Source: Sphingobium arseniciresistens (GTDB lineage Bacteria > Pseudomonadota > Alphaproteobacteria > Sphingomonadales > Sphingomonadaceae). From it: 64,000 nucleotides of DNA. Shown here piece by piece: positions 1-7,917 of the stretch. The number at the start of each line of letters is the position of its first letter. Position 1 is the first letter of the stretch. The position numbers and the translations under genes are program-made. The stretch spans positions 372,001 to 436,000 of the forward strand of contig JARFNK010000001.1 of the NCBI GenBank assembly GCA_029167225.1, in the 5' to 3' direction. The notes under the pieces were generated by a model. It searched no databases. It saw only the letters and a list, made by a program, of their open reading frames with translations, and was not told where the DNA came from.

Positions 1-1178
1 CCGAAGACGAGGAAGCCGAGCGCCAGCGGCAGGGTCGTGCCGTTGAACTGCGCACCGACCGCAGCGCCCAACATCGCCGACAGGATCGTCGTCAGGCAGG
101 CCTGGAAGGAGGAGGCAAGGCCAGCGCCACGGGCGAACGGCTCCATCGAGATCGCGCTGAAGTTCGATCCGGTCAGCGCGAAGCAGAACATGGTGAGCGC
201 CTGGGTGACGATGAAGGCCGGCATGGAATCCAGCCCTGCCCAGCCGATGAAGGCACGCACCGCCGAAATCAGGATCATTGCCATCAGCGCGCCATGGCTC
301 AGGCGCCGCGCACCGATGCGCACGACCAGCCTGCTGTTGGTGAGCCCGCCCAGCGCCATGAACATGGCCATGCCGGCAAAGGCCAGCGGAAAGACCTTCT
401 GCGCGTGATAGACGTCGAAGAATATCTGCTGGACGGATGTGATGAACGCCACCAGTCCGCCCGTGATCACCCCGCTGGCGACCATGTAGCCGATGCTGGT
501 GCGATGGGTGACGATGCGCCTGAGCGTCGAGGCCAGATCGCGCAGGTTGACCTCCATCCGGTTCGCCGGCTTCAGCGTCTCGGGCAGGCGGATGACAATC
601 CACAGCAGGACAGCCAGACCAACGCCGGTAAGTACCCAGAAGATCCCCCGCCACGGCGCGACGGTGAGAATGAGCTGGCCGAAACTGGGCGCGAGCACCG
701 GCACGATCATGAAGACCATGAAGATGAGAGACATGATGCCCGCCATCTTGTCGCCATGAAAGCGATCGCGCACCACGCTGACGGCGATCACGCGCGAGGC
801 AGCGGCAAAGAAGCCCGCGGCGGCGCGTCCGGCAAGCAGCAGCGGGAAACTGGGCGCCAGCGCGCACATCATGGTCGCGATCGTGAACAGCGTCAGGGTG
901 ACACACAGCACCGGACGCCGCCCATAACGGTCGGAAAGCGGGCCGTAGATCAGCGACCCCAGGCCCATGCCGATGAAATAGGCGGTGATGATCCACTGGC
1001 GATCATTGGGATTGGAGACAGACAGCGACTTGCCGATCGCGGGCAGTGCCGGAAGCATCGGGTCGATCGACAGCGCGTTGAGCGCCATCATCGCCGCTAC
1101 CAGCGCAACGAACTCCCGAAAATGGATCGGAAAGTGCGCTGGGGATTCAACCCGCTTGCTGATATTCTTTTGCTGCAT
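1..1178 (-). CDS. Bcr/CflA-type MFS drug efflux transporter (C-terminus cut by window edge)
   Basis: An open frame runs leftward from an ATG at 1178 to the window edge, giving about 392 residues without a stop, so nearly the whole of a roughly 400-residue DHA1 transporter is present. After a hydrophilic start comes helix 1 with the phrase LSIDPMLPALP, then the MFS motif A between helices 2 and 3 (GPLSDRYGRRP, about residues 78-88), typical of Bcr/CflA multidrug/H+ antiporters of the inner membrane. The remaining hydrophobic segments fit 12 helices. Substrate cannot be told from sequence; export of a drug or metabolite by proton antiport is the family role. The Shine-Dalgarno is weak and the ATG was taken because it precedes helix 1 at the usual distance. 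The strand and adjacent terminator show it is separate from the permease that follows. Confidence 0.85.
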   Translation of the reverse strand, partial: MQQKNISKRVESPAHFPIHFREFVALVAAMMALNALSIDPMLPALPAIGKSLSVSNPNDRQWIITAYFIGMGLGSLIYGPLSDRYGRRPVLCVTLTLFTIATMMCALAPSFPLLLAGRAAAGFFAAASRVIAVSVVRDRFHGDKMAGIMSLIFMVFMIVPVLAPSFGQLILTVAPWRGIFWVLTGVGLAVLLWIVIRLPETLKPANRMEVNLRDLASTLRRIVTHRTSIGYMVASGVITGGLVAFITSVQQIFFDVYHAQKVFPLAFAGMAMFMALGGLTNSRLVVRIGARRLSHGALMAMILISAVRAFIGWAGLDSMPAFIVTQALTMFCFALTGSNFSAISMEPFARGAGLASSFQACLTTILSAMLGAAVGAQFNGTTLPLALGFLVF

Positions 1179-1263
1179 TGCAGCGCTATGAACGCGACAG
1201 CGCGATATGGCCAGAGGGCCGGGGCTGTTTGATCGCAATTCGGACTTTTAGGGCCCTCAATCA

Positions 1264-1295
1264 AAAGGCCCCGCCGATACCTCGGCGGGGCCTTT
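1264..1295 (-). terminator. Rho-independent terminator of the amino-acid permease
   Basis: A perfect 14-bp inverted repeat (arms 1264-1277 and 1282-1295, core GGCCCCGCCGA) with a 4-nt loop lies about 37 bases past the stop of the permease. On the minus strand it is followed by a short T run. It separates the permease from the efflux gene further left. Confidence 0.85.
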
Positions 1296-1332
1296 CGTGG
1301 ATCGCTGTGCCGCCTGCGCGGCACATGACGGA

Positions 1333-2895
1333 TCAGGCGTCGATGCCACCCGGGGTCGGCGCGCCGGGCATCGGCGGCACCGGCTGCGGCGGCGCATCGC
1401 TGTCGCTCTCATGCGTTTCGATGAGGCCGCGACCCAGATGGCTGCGGCGATAGCTGTAGCCATAATAGACCAGCAGGCCGACCGCTGCCCAGCCGACGAA
1501 CATCAGCTTGGTCTCGGTGCCCAGGCTGAAGAACAGGTAGAGGCAGCCGGCGATGGCGATCGGCGCCGTCACCATGATCGCGGGCGTGCGGAAGGGACGC
1601 TTGCGATCGGGATCGGTCTTGCGCAGCACCATCACCGCGATCGACACGGCGGCAAAGGCGAACAGCGTGCCGGAGTTGGAGATGTCCGCGAGGATGCCGA
1701 CCGGGAAGAAGGCGGCGAACAGCGCCACGAAGATGCCGGTCAGGATGGTGATGACATGCGGGGTCTTGTAGACCGGATGCACCTTCGAGAAGAATTCGGG
1801 GAGCAGGCCGTCGCGGCTCATCACGAAGAAGATGCGGGTCTGGCCGAACATCATCATGAGGATGACCGAAGGCAGCGCCAGACCGGCGGCGAGGCCGAGC
1901 AGGTTGCCGATCTGCGGCCAGCCGATTTCACGCAGCGTCCATGCAAGCGCTTCCTTCGAGCAGGTGACAGCTTCCGTGCCGGCGGCAGCGAGCGCAGCGC
2001 ACTGTTGCGACAGCGCAACCGATCCGGGGGCCAGCACTTCGCCAGCGGGGCCTGCGACCGGCTGCGCGCCGACCGTGCCGATCACGCCGGCCGCGACCAG
2101 CATGTAGAAGATGGTGCAGATGCCGAGCGAACCGATAAGGCCGATGGGCATGTTGCGCTGAGGATTCTTGGTTTCCTCCGCAGCGGTCGAGACCGCGTCG
2201 AAGCCCACATAGGCGAAGAAGATGGAGGCCGCCGCCGCCGAAATACCCGAGAAGCCAAGCGGCGCGAAGGGCGTGAACTTCTCCATGTTCATCACGGGCA
2301 GGGCCAGCACGATGAACAGCGTCAGCGCCGCCACCTTGATGAGTACCAGCACCGCGTTGACGCTGGCGCTCTCCTTCGTGCCGATCACCAGCAGCCAGGT
2401 GACGAGCGAGGCGATGAGCATCGCCGGCAGGTTGATGACGCCGCCGTCAAACGGCCCGCGCGTCAACAGGTCCGGGATATCGAGGTGGAACGTATGCTCG
2501 ATCAGGCCGACCACATAGCCCGACCAGCCCACCGACACGGCACCCGCCGCCACGGCATATTCCAGGATCAGCGCCCAGCCCACCATCCAGGCGATCAGTT
2601 CGCCCATGACCGCATAGCTATAGGTGTAGGCGGAGCCGGACACCGGCACCATGGACGCCATTTCGGCGTAGCAGAGCGCGGCGACCGCGCAGACGAAGCC
2701 GGCGATGACGAAGGCGAGCATCATGCCCGGCCCCGCCTTTTGCGCGGCCTCTGCCGTCAACACGAAAATGCCGGTGCCGATCACCGCGCCAATGCCCAGC
2801 ATGGTCAACTGGAATGCGCCCAGCGACCGATGCAGCGATTTCTTCTCAGCCGTCGCCAAAATGGCGTCGAGTGGCTTTACGCGCCCAAAAATCAT
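1333..2895 (-). CDS. APC-superfamily amino acid permease (cationic amino acid transporter type)
   Basis: A 520-residue inner-membrane transporter. The N-terminal stretch LHRSLGAFQLTMLGIGAVIG followed by TGIFVLT is the APC helix-1 signature, in which the unwound GxGxG-type region binds the amino acid. The length, about 12 to 14 hydrophobic segments and the long loop with two cysteines (around residues 290-315) match the CAT/YfnA-like subgroup rather than shorter APC proteins. The family imports amino acids, often basic ones, with protons; the precise substrate is inferred only. It is a single-gene unit: a strong hairpin terminator follows the stop and about 180 bases separate its start from the HIT gene upstream on the same strand. 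Confidence 0.88.
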   Translation of the reverse strand: MIFGRVKPLDAILATAEKKSLHRSLGAFQLTMLGIGAVIGTGIFVLTAEAAQKAGPGMMLAFVIAGFVCAVAALCYAEMASMVPVSGSAYTYSYAVMGELIAWMVGWALILEYAVAAGAVSVGWSGYVVGLIEHTFHLDIPDLLTRGPFDGGVINLPAMLIASLVTWLLVIGTKESASVNAVLVLIKVAALTLFIVLALPVMNMEKFTPFAPLGFSGISAAAASIFFAYVGFDAVSTAAEETKNPQRNMPIGLIGSLGICTIFYMLVAAGVIGTVGAQPVAGPAGEVLAPGSVALSQQCAALAAAGTEAVTCSKEALAWTLREIGWPQIGNLLGLAAGLALPSVILMMMFGQTRIFFVMSRDGLLPEFFSKVHPVYKTPHVITILTGIFVALFAAFFPVGILADISNSGTLFAFAAVSIAVMVLRKTDPDRKRPFRTPAIMVTAPIAIAGCLYLFFSLGTETKLMFVGWAAVGLLVYYGYSYRRSHLGRGLIETHESDSDAPPQPVPPMPGAPTPGGIDA

Positions 2896-3079
2896 TTAGT
2901 GCCTGTCTCTTTCCCTGTGCGGCGCGCCTGCGGGCGCTGCCCCTTATTTGGATAGAACGAGACTATCGCCTAAATCCGCATGCGCAAGCTTGTTACAATT
3001 TCGGGTTTTTATCGGACGCACGAAAAACAAGACCCGGATGGCGCAAACTGGCCTGCATCCGCGCCCTCGCGCCCGGCGA

Positions 3080-3481
3080 TCAGCGCTTGCCGGAGCCCGG
3101 CCCGCGCCCTGCCAGCATCGGTCCCAGTGGTTCACCCGCCAGAATATGCACATGCAGGTGGGGCACTTCCTGATGGGAATCGAAGCCGGAATTGGCGAGC
3201 ACGCGATAGCCCGGCGCGACCAGCCCGGCCGCTCGCGCCACTTCGCCTACGGCGCGCACGAAATCGGCGATTTCCGCGTCCGAGGCCTTGGCCGAGAAAT
3301 CGTCCCAGCTCACATAGGGGCCGCGCGGAATGACCAGGATGTGCGTCGGCGTCCACGGCGAGATGTCGTGAAAGGCGATCGCATGCTCGCTCTCATAGAC
3401 GCGGTTGCTGGGAATCTCTCCGCGCAGGATCTTCGCGAAGATATTCTGGTCGTCATAGGGCAGCGTCGCGTCGACGGGCAT
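3080..3481 (-). CDS. HIT-family (histidine triad) nucleotide-binding protein
   Basis: A 133-residue cytoplasmic protein with the histidine triad HLHVHI near residues 108-113, in which the middle histidine is the nucleophile of HINT-type nucleoside phosphoramidase or AMP-lysine hydrolases. The N-terminal part (IFAKILRGEIPSNRVYE) is the usual HIT family start. The ATG lies three bases after the stop of hisE, so it is co-transcribed as the distal gene of the histidine cluster, an arrangement I recall from other alphaproteobacteria. The C-terminus ends in a short Gly/Arg tail. Physiological substrate is unknown. Confidence 0.93.
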   Translation of the reverse strand: MPVDATLPYDDQNIFAKILRGEIPSNRVYESEHAIAFHDISPWTPTHILVIPRGPYVSWDDFSAKASDAEIADFVRAVGEVARAAGLVAPGYRVLANSGFDSHQEVPHLHVHILAGEPLGPMLAGRGPGSGKR

Positions 3482-3484
3482 CGG

Positions 3485-3823
3485 TCAGTCTCCTAAAGGC
3501 GTGGCGGACCCGCTGCGCGCTGCCTTTTCGGCAAGGCCCGAAAGCCCGTCGCGCCGATCGAGTTCCGCGCAGATGTCGGGCAAACCTAGCCCCATGTCGG
3601 CGAGCAGCACGGCAAGGTGGAAGATCAGGTCCGCTCCCTCCTTCACCGCCTCGGCCCGGTCATCGGCCATCGCGGCGATCACCGTCTCCACCGCTTCCTC
3701 GCCCAGCTTCTGCGCCATCTTGGCGCGTCCCTTGGCGGTGAGCGCGGCAACATAGGATTGCGCCGGGTCCGTGCCCCGGCGCGCCCTGATCGTTGCTTCC
3801 AGTCGTTCGAGCGTAGCCTGCAT
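3485..3823 (-). CDS. hisE: Phosphoribosyl-ATP diphosphatase
   Basis: A 112-residue all-alpha enzyme of the MazG-like NTP pyrophosphohydrolase fold that removes pyrophosphate from phosphoribosyl-ATP in the second step of histidine synthesis. The metal-binding EExxE-type segment is visible as GEEAVETVIAA (about residues 41-51) and the second acidic helix as EGADLIFHLAVLL. It is a stand-alone hisE; the cyclohydrolase hisI is not in this window. It lies downstream of hisF on the same strand but is separated from it by the PEP-CTERM gene and its promoter region, so it may depend on readthrough or on that internal promoter. The HIT gene follows after three bases. Confidence 0.95.
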   Translation of the reverse strand: MQATLERLEATIRARRGTDPAQSYVAALTAKGRAKMAQKLGEEAVETVIAAMADDRAEAVKEGADLIFHLAVLLADMGLGLPDICAELDRRDGLSGLAEKAARSGSATPLGD

Positions 3824-3871
3824 CGCGGCAGTTGCGGCGGCAGGGGTGCGCCCGTCAACCGGAAAATGCGG

Positions 3872-4135
3872 TTACTTGTTCCGGCGGTGGCCCTTCACCG
3901 CGCGCAGCACCAGCACGGCCGCGCCCATGCCGAACAGGGCCATCTGTTCCGGCTCCGGCACCGGCGTTGCGCCGCCCGAAGAACCTCCACCCGAAGAGCC
4001 ACCGCTCGACGAGCTTCCGCCGGAGGACGAACCGCCGCTGCACTTGCCCCACCAGCATTTGCTCGCCTGCGCCGGTACTGCCGCCGACATCATCATCGCA
4101 GCCCCGGCGATCGTCAGAAGAGTGCGCGTCATCAT
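3872..4135 (-). CDS. Small PEP-CTERM sorting-domain protein
   Basis: An 87-residue exported protein. Residues 1-24 are a signal peptide ending PAQA; residues 25-59 are a short mature part with Cys27 and Cys32 around a Trp pair (KCWWGKC) and then a pure Ser/Gly linker; residues 60-87 are a PEP-CTERM tail: PEP motif, a hydrophobic helix and a basic end (KGHRRNK). PEP-CTERM tails are cut by an exosortase in the inner membrane, and such proteins are usually linked to exopolysaccharide. After both cleavages only about 35 residues would remain, which is very small. The gene sits inside the histidine cluster between hisF and hisE, with a -24/-12 promoter 44-59 bases upstream of its start. An AAGGA Shine-Dalgarno supports the ATG at 4135. 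Function unknown; no exosortase gene is in the window. Confidence 0.85.
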   Translation of the reverse strand: MMTRTLLTIAGAAMMMSAAVPAQASKCWWGKCSGGSSSGGSSSSGGSSGGGSSGGATPVPEPEQMALFGMGAAVLVLRAVKGHRRNK

Positions 4136-4178
4136 CGTTTACATTCCTTCCCCATGGTCAATTGGCGAAGAAGGACGA

Positions 4179-4194
4179 TGCAATCGCGGGGCCA
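4179..4194 (-). promoter_or_regulatory. Sigma-54 (-24/-12) promoter for the PEP-CTERM gene
   Basis: Read on the minus strand the bases are TGGCCC-CGCGA-TTGCA, one mismatch from TGGCAC-N5-TTGCW, with the invariant GG and GC at correct spacing. Transcription would start near 4168, about 33 bases before the ATG at 4135. PEP-CTERM genes in exosortase-encoding proteobacteria are known to be controlled by RpoN with the PrsK/PrsR two-component system, which makes the match more credible than by chance. Confidence 0.65.
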
Positions 4195-4286
4195 GAGCGA
4201 AAATCTGAGCCCTCCGCCGCCACGCCATGGTTAATGCGCGTGAGGATGTGATGGTTACCGTCAATTCAGCCGACACTAAGCGACTG

Positions 4287-4347
4287 AAACGCATGCGTTT
4301 TCAGACATGTTCGGTTACAAATCATGCAGTGAATCTTGCTGCATGAT
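4287..4347. promoter_or_regulatory. Two palindromes upstream of the sigma-54 promoter (candidate enhancer sites)
   Basis: A perfect 14-bp palindrome AAACGCATGCGTTT lies at 4287-4300, and a perfect 9+9 inverted repeat ATCATGCAG/CTGCATGAT with a 9-nt spacer lies at 4321-4347. They are about 93 and 127 bases upstream of the -24 box of the PEP-CTERM promoter, the usual range for enhancer-binding proteins. The second repeat could instead be a weak transcription terminator for hisF, whose stop is at 4385, although no strong T run follows on the minus strand. Confidence 0.5.
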
Positions 4348-4384
4348 GTCCGGCAGCCGGATGGCCGCCCCGATCACATCGCGA

Positions 4385-5161
4385 TCAGTGGCTGCGAACG
4401 GGAATCCCAGCCGCCGCGAGCGCCGCATGCGCCTGCGCGATGGTGTGTTGGCCGAAGTGGAAGATGGAGGCCGCCAGCACCGCGCTCGCATGGCCCTCGA
4501 TCACGCCCTCGACCAGATGGTCGAGCGTGCCCACGCCGCCGCTGGCGATCACCGGCACAGACACCGCATCGGCAATGGCGCGGGTCAGCGCCAGGTCATA
4601 GCCCGCGCGCGTGCCATCACCGTCCATGGAGGTGACGAGCAGTTCGCCCGCGCCCAGCTGCGCCATCCGCACAGCATGTTCCAGCGCATCGATGCCGGTC
4701 GGCGTGCGGCCGCCATGGGTGAAGATTTCCCAGCGCGGGCCGGCCGGGCCGTCCTCCACGCGCCGCGCATCGACGGAGGCGGTGATGCACTGGCTGCCGA
4801 AACGGTCGGCGATCTCCGCGATCACCTGCGGCCGGGCGACGGCGGCGCTGTTCACTGCCACCTTATCTGCCCCGGCCAGCAGCAGCGCGCGCGCATCCTC
4901 GGGCGAACGCACGCCACCACCCACCGTCACCGGCATGAAGCAGACTTCGGCGGTGCGCCGCACGACGTCGATGATGGTGCCGCGCGCCTCGTGGCTGGCG
5001 GTGATGTCGAGGAAGCAGAGTTCATCCGCGCCAGCCTCGTCATAAAGGCGCGCCTGCTCGACCGGATCGCCCGCGTCCATCAGGTCGACGAAGTTCACGC
5101 CCTTGACCACCCGGCCATTGGCAACGTCGAGACAGGGGATGACGCGGGTGCGGACGGTCAT
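4385..5161 (-). CDS. hisF: Imidazole glycerol phosphate synthase, cyclase subunit
   Basis: A 258-residue (beta/alpha)8-barrel protein that uses ammonia delivered by HisH to convert PRFAR into imidazole glycerol phosphate and AICAR. The start [19 protein letters not shown] contains the catalytic aspartate of the first strand; a second copy of the half-barrel phosphate-binding pattern is seen later ([13 protein letters not shown]). The ATG at 5161 was chosen over an in-frame upstream ATG at 5221 because HisF begins at this motif and an AAGG precedes it by seven bases. Unlike the tight overlaps upstream in the operon, 115 bases with a REP-like inverted repeat separate it from hisA. Confidence 0.96.
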   Translation of the reverse strand: MTVRTRVIPCLDVANGRVVKGVNFVDLMDAGDPVEQARLYDEAGADELCFLDITASHEARGTIIDVVRRTAEVCFMPVTVGGGVRSPEDARALLLAGADKVAVNSAAVARPQVIAEIADRFGSQCITASVDARRVEDGPAGPRWEIFTHGGRTPTGIDALEHAVRMAQLGAGELLVTSMDGDGTRAGYDLALTRAIADAVSVPVIASGGVGTLDHLVEGVIEGHASAVLAASIFHFGQHTIAQAHAALAAAGIPVRSH

Positions 5162-5173
5162 GCGTAAACCTTG

Positions 5174-5259
5174 CCGTTCGGGCTGAGTTTGTCGCAGCCC
5201 AGTCCTTCCTTGGAAAAGCAAGGAGAAGAACAGTCCTTCGACAGGCTCCGGGCGAACGG
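5174..5259. repeat. REP-like intergenic inverted repeat
   Basis: The left arm CCGTTCGGGCTGAGTTTGTCG (5174-5194) and the right arm CGACAGGCTCCGGGCGAACGG (5239-5259) are inverted relative to each other with 16 of 21 matching positions. The pattern CGTTCG...TTGTCGAAG is a dispersed palindrome I recall from sphingomonad and xanthomonad genomes. It lies between hisA and hisF and would form a stem-loop in the operon mRNA just upstream of the hisF ribosome-binding site. Confidence 0.6.
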
Positions 5260-5276
5260 GAAAAGTGGACTAATCC

Positions 5277-6014
5277 TCATGCCGCCGCCTGCGCGATCGC
5301 CAGCGCGGTCTTGAGGTCGAGGCGCCCGTCATAGAGCGCGCGGCCGGTGATGACGCCCTCGATGCCCTCGTCGGCGTGGAGGCTGAGGATGCGGATGTCG
5401 GCGATCCCCGCCACCCCGCCGCTGGCGATCACCGGAATGTCGGTGGCGCGGGCAAGGTCCACGGTCGCTTCGATATTGCAGCCCTTGAGCAGGCCGTCGC
5501 GGCCGACATCGGTGAACAGCAGCGATGCGACGCCCGCATCCTCGAACCGGCGGGCGAGGTCGATCACCGGCATGTCGGACTTTTCCGCCCAGCCATCGGT
5601 CGCGACAAAGCCGTCGCGCGCATCGACGGCGACGACGATGCCGCCGGGGAAGTCGCGCGCGGCGGCCTTCACGAAGGCAGGATCCTTCAGCGCTGCGGTG
5701 CCGATGACGATGCGCGACACGCCAAGGTCGAACCAGCGCTCCACCGATTCGCGATTACGGATGCCGCCGCCAAGCTGCACATGGCCGGGAAAGGCGTTGA
5801 CGATGCTCTCTACCGCACCGGCATTCACCGCGTGCCCCGCAAAGCTGCCGTCGAGATCGACGACATGCAGATGCTTCGCGCCCGCATCGGCGAACAGCAC
5901 CGCCTGAGCGGCGGGATCGTCGCCATAGACGGTGGCGCGATCCATGTCGCCCTCGGCCAGGCGGACGACCTGGCCGGCCTTCAGGTCAATGGCGGGAAAG
6001 ACGATCAGCGACAT
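5277..6014 (-). CDS. hisA: ProFAR isomerase (phosphoribosylformimino-AICAR-P isomerase)
   Basis: A 245-residue (beta/alpha)8 barrel related to HisF. It catalyses the Amadori-type isomerisation of ProFAR to PRFAR in histidine synthesis. The first strand FPAIDLKAGQVVRL carries the catalytic Asp, and a second Asp lies in the mid-barrel phrase LFTDVGRDGLL; phosphate-binding glycines are in VIASGGVAG. The ATG follows the hisH stop after six bases, so it belongs to the hisB-hisH-hisA-hisF operon. Confidence 0.96.
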   Translation of the reverse strand: MSLIVFPAIDLKAGQVVRLAEGDMDRATVYGDDPAAQAVLFADAGAKHLHVVDLDGSFAGHAVNAGAVESIVNAFPGHVQLGGGIRNRESVERWFDLGVSRIVIGTAALKDPAFVKAAARDFPGGIVVAVDARDGFVATDGWAEKSDMPVIDLARRFEDAGVASLLFTDVGRDGLLKGCNIEATVDLARATDIPVIASGGVAGIADIRILSLHADEGIEGVITGRALYDGRLDLKTALAIAQAAA

Positions 6015-6020
6015 GGGTCT

Positions 6021-6638
6021 TCACGGTCTCCAGTCGAGGAAACGGGCAAGGAAGGAAAGGCCATAGAGCTGGCTCTTTTCCGGGTGGAACTGCACGCCGA
6101 TGACGGTGTCCCGCGCGACGGCGGCGACCAGCGGGCCGCCATGGTCCGTGGTCGCGGCGATATCGGCCGGGTTGGCGGCGTCGAAATGGTAGCTGTGCAG
6201 GAAATAGGCCTCGCCCGCTTCCAGCAGCGCATGGGGCGTGGCGAGACGCACGTCGTTCCAGCCCATATGCGGCACCTTCACGCGCGCATCGGCGGGTTCG
6301 ATCAGCTTCACCGTGCCGGGAATCCAGCCCAGCCCTTCATGCCGACCAAACTCCTCACCCGCGTCGGCGAGCAGCTGCATCCCCACGCACACGCCAAGGA
6401 ACGGCACGGCGCGCTCATGCACCGCGGCGTTCAGCGCATCGACCATGCCGGGAATGCCGACCAGCGCATCGCGGCACGCCCTGAAAGCACCAACGCCGGG
6501 CAGGACGATCCGGTCGGCCTTCGCCACCACATCGGGATCGGCGGTGATCGCGACATCGCGCGCGCCCGCCTTCACCAGCGCATTATGGACCGAATGAAGA
6601 TTGCCCGCGCCGTAGTCGATGAGGGCGATGGCGCTCAC
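6021..6638 (-). CDS. hisH: Imidazole glycerol phosphate synthase, glutamine amidotransferase subunit
   Basis: A 205-residue class I glutamine amidotransferase that hydrolyses glutamine and feeds ammonia to HisF. The nucleophile cysteine is in [11 protein letters not shown] (about residue 83) and the partner His/Glu are in VQFHPEKSQ near the C-terminus. Start is GTG at 6638, overlapping the hisB stop by four bases (GTGA), which implies translational coupling. The oxyanion strand near residue 50 reads VLPGVGAF. Confidence 0.96.
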   Translation of the reverse strand: MSAIALIDYGAGNLHSVHNALVKAGARDVAITADPDVVAKADRIVLPGVGAFRACRDALVGIPGMVDALNAAVHERAVPFLGVCVGMQLLADAGEEFGRHEGLGWIPGTVKLIEPADARVKVPHMGWNDVRLATPHALLEAGEAYFLHSYHFDAANPADIAATTDHGGPLVAAVARDTVIGVQFHPEKSQLYGLSFLARFLDWRP

Positions 6639-7222
6639 AGCATCCCCTTGGTGGAGGGGATCGCATCCGCCTTGCGCGGGTCGATCTCCACCGCCTGACG
6701 CAGCGCGCGGGCCAGCCCCTTGAAGCAGCTTTCGACGATATGATGGTTATTGGTGCCGTACAGATTCTCGACATGCAGGGTGATGCCCGCCGCCTGCGAG
6801 AAGCTGTGAAACCAGTGCTCGATCAGCTCGGTGTCCCACTCGCCAAGGCGCGGCATCGAGAATTTGGGCGTAAAGACCAGCCATGGCCGCCCGGAAATGT
6901 CGAGCGACACGCGGGTCAGCGTCTCATCCATGGGCGCATAGGCGGTGCCGTAGCGGCTGATGCCGCGCTTGTCGCCCAGCGCCTTGGCCACCGCCTCGCC
7001 AATGGCGATGCCGGTATCCTCGGTCGTGTGATGCTGGTCGACATGCAGGTCGCCCACCGTCTTCACCGTCATGTCGATCAGCGAGTGGCGCGAAAGCTGC
7101 TCGAGCATGTGATCGAGGAAGCCGATACCGGTCGAGACCGTATATTCGCCCTTCCCGTCCAGGTTGACGGTGACGTCGATGGCCGTTTCGGCCGTGTTAC
7201 GGTGGATCTGAGCCGTGCGCAT
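6635..7222 (-). CDS. hisB: Imidazoleglycerol-phosphate dehydratase
   Basis: A 195-residue monofunctional IGPD, lacking the N-terminal histidinol-phosphatase domain of the enterobacterial HisB. It dehydrates imidazole glycerol phosphate to imidazole acetol phosphate using two manganese ions. Metal-ligand motifs of the duplicated fold are visible: [33 protein letters not shown] and [18 protein letters not shown]. It is the first gene of the operon in this window; the roughly 125 bases upstream, shared with divergent sspB, should hold the operon promoter. hisG, hisD and hisC are not present here. Confidence 0.97.
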   Translation of the reverse strand: MRTAQIHRNTAETAIDVTVNLDGKGEYTVSTGIGFLDHMLEQLSRHSLIDMTVKTVGDLHVDQHHTTEDTGIAIGEAVAKALGDKRGISRYGTAYAPMDETLTRVSLDISGRPWLVFTPKFSMPRLGEWDTELIEHWFHSFSQAAGITLHVENLYGTNNHHIVESCFKGLARALRQAVEIDPRKADAIPSTKGML

Positions 7223-7348
7223 GGCCGCTCCTATAACGCCGATTCGCGCCCGTGCAATGTTCCGCCGCGAGTCGCGCGGCCTCCCGATGCGGAAAGCGCG
7301 TTGCCCTAAGGCTTGACCCGCCCCATCCCATCGTTAGGAAGATGGCCC

Positions 7349-7828
7349 ATGAGCGAAGAGCTTCCAGATAGCATGATTCCCTATGACGAGATCGTCCAGG
7401 AGGCACTGCGTGCCGTGGTCGGCCGCGTGCTGGGTGAAATCGAACGGTCCGGCGGGCTGCCCGGCACCCATCACTTCTACATCACCTTCAAGACGCAGGC
7501 CGCGGGCGTCACCGTTCCGCGCCAGCTGATCGAGCGCTTCCCGGACGAGATGACCATCGTCCTGCAGAACAAATATTGGGACCTGAAGGTTGGCAGCGAC
7601 GGTTTCGAGGTCAGCCTGACCTTCAGCCAGGTGCCCGCGCATCTGGTGATCCCCTTCTCGGCGATCACCGCCTTCGTCGATCCGGCCGTCAATTTCGCGC
7701 TGCAATTCGCGGTGCAGGAAGATGACGAGGCGCCCGAGCCGCCCGAACCGGCCGGCAACGACATGCCAGCGGTCAGCACCGAGGACGGATCGAACGTCGT
7801 TACCGTGGATTTCGGCAAAAAGAAGTAA
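7349..7828 (+). CDS. sspB: SspB-type ClpXP adaptor (alpha-proteobacterial form)
   Basis: A 159-residue protein of the SspB family. Residues up to about 115 form the dimeric adaptor domain that binds ssrA tags and delivers tagged proteins to ClpXP; the beta-rich core is seen in HHFYITFKTQAAGVTVP and the phrase MTIVLQNKYWDL. An acidic, proline-rich linker follows (about 122-145), then a short basic C-terminal peptide (VVTVDFGKKK), equivalent to the ClpX-docking XB tail of gamma SspB. The ATG at 7349 is preferred over one 36 bases upstream because family members start at this point. It is divergent from hisB and followed by fumC. Confidence 0.88.
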   Translation: MSEELPDSMIPYDEIVQEALRAVVGRVLGEIERSGGLPGTHHFYITFKTQAAGVTVPRQLIERFPDEMTIVLQNKYWDLKVGSDGFEVSLTFSQVPAHLVIPFSAITAFVDPAVNFALQFAVQEDDEAPEPPEPAGNDMPAVSTEDGSNVVTVDFGKKK

Positions 7829-7917
7829 TCAGAGATGATTAGGGGGTGGCGCGACCCGTTCGCAACACCCACATTCGCCCCGTCCTCAGCCCACATTGGG
7901 CCAGCACGGAGCGCTTC

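Noticed and set aside
1297-2955. 552-codon open frame on the plus strand
   Set aside because: Antisense shadow of the amino-acid permease; the product is Arg/His/Asp-rich low-quality sequence, as expected from high-GC antisense frames.
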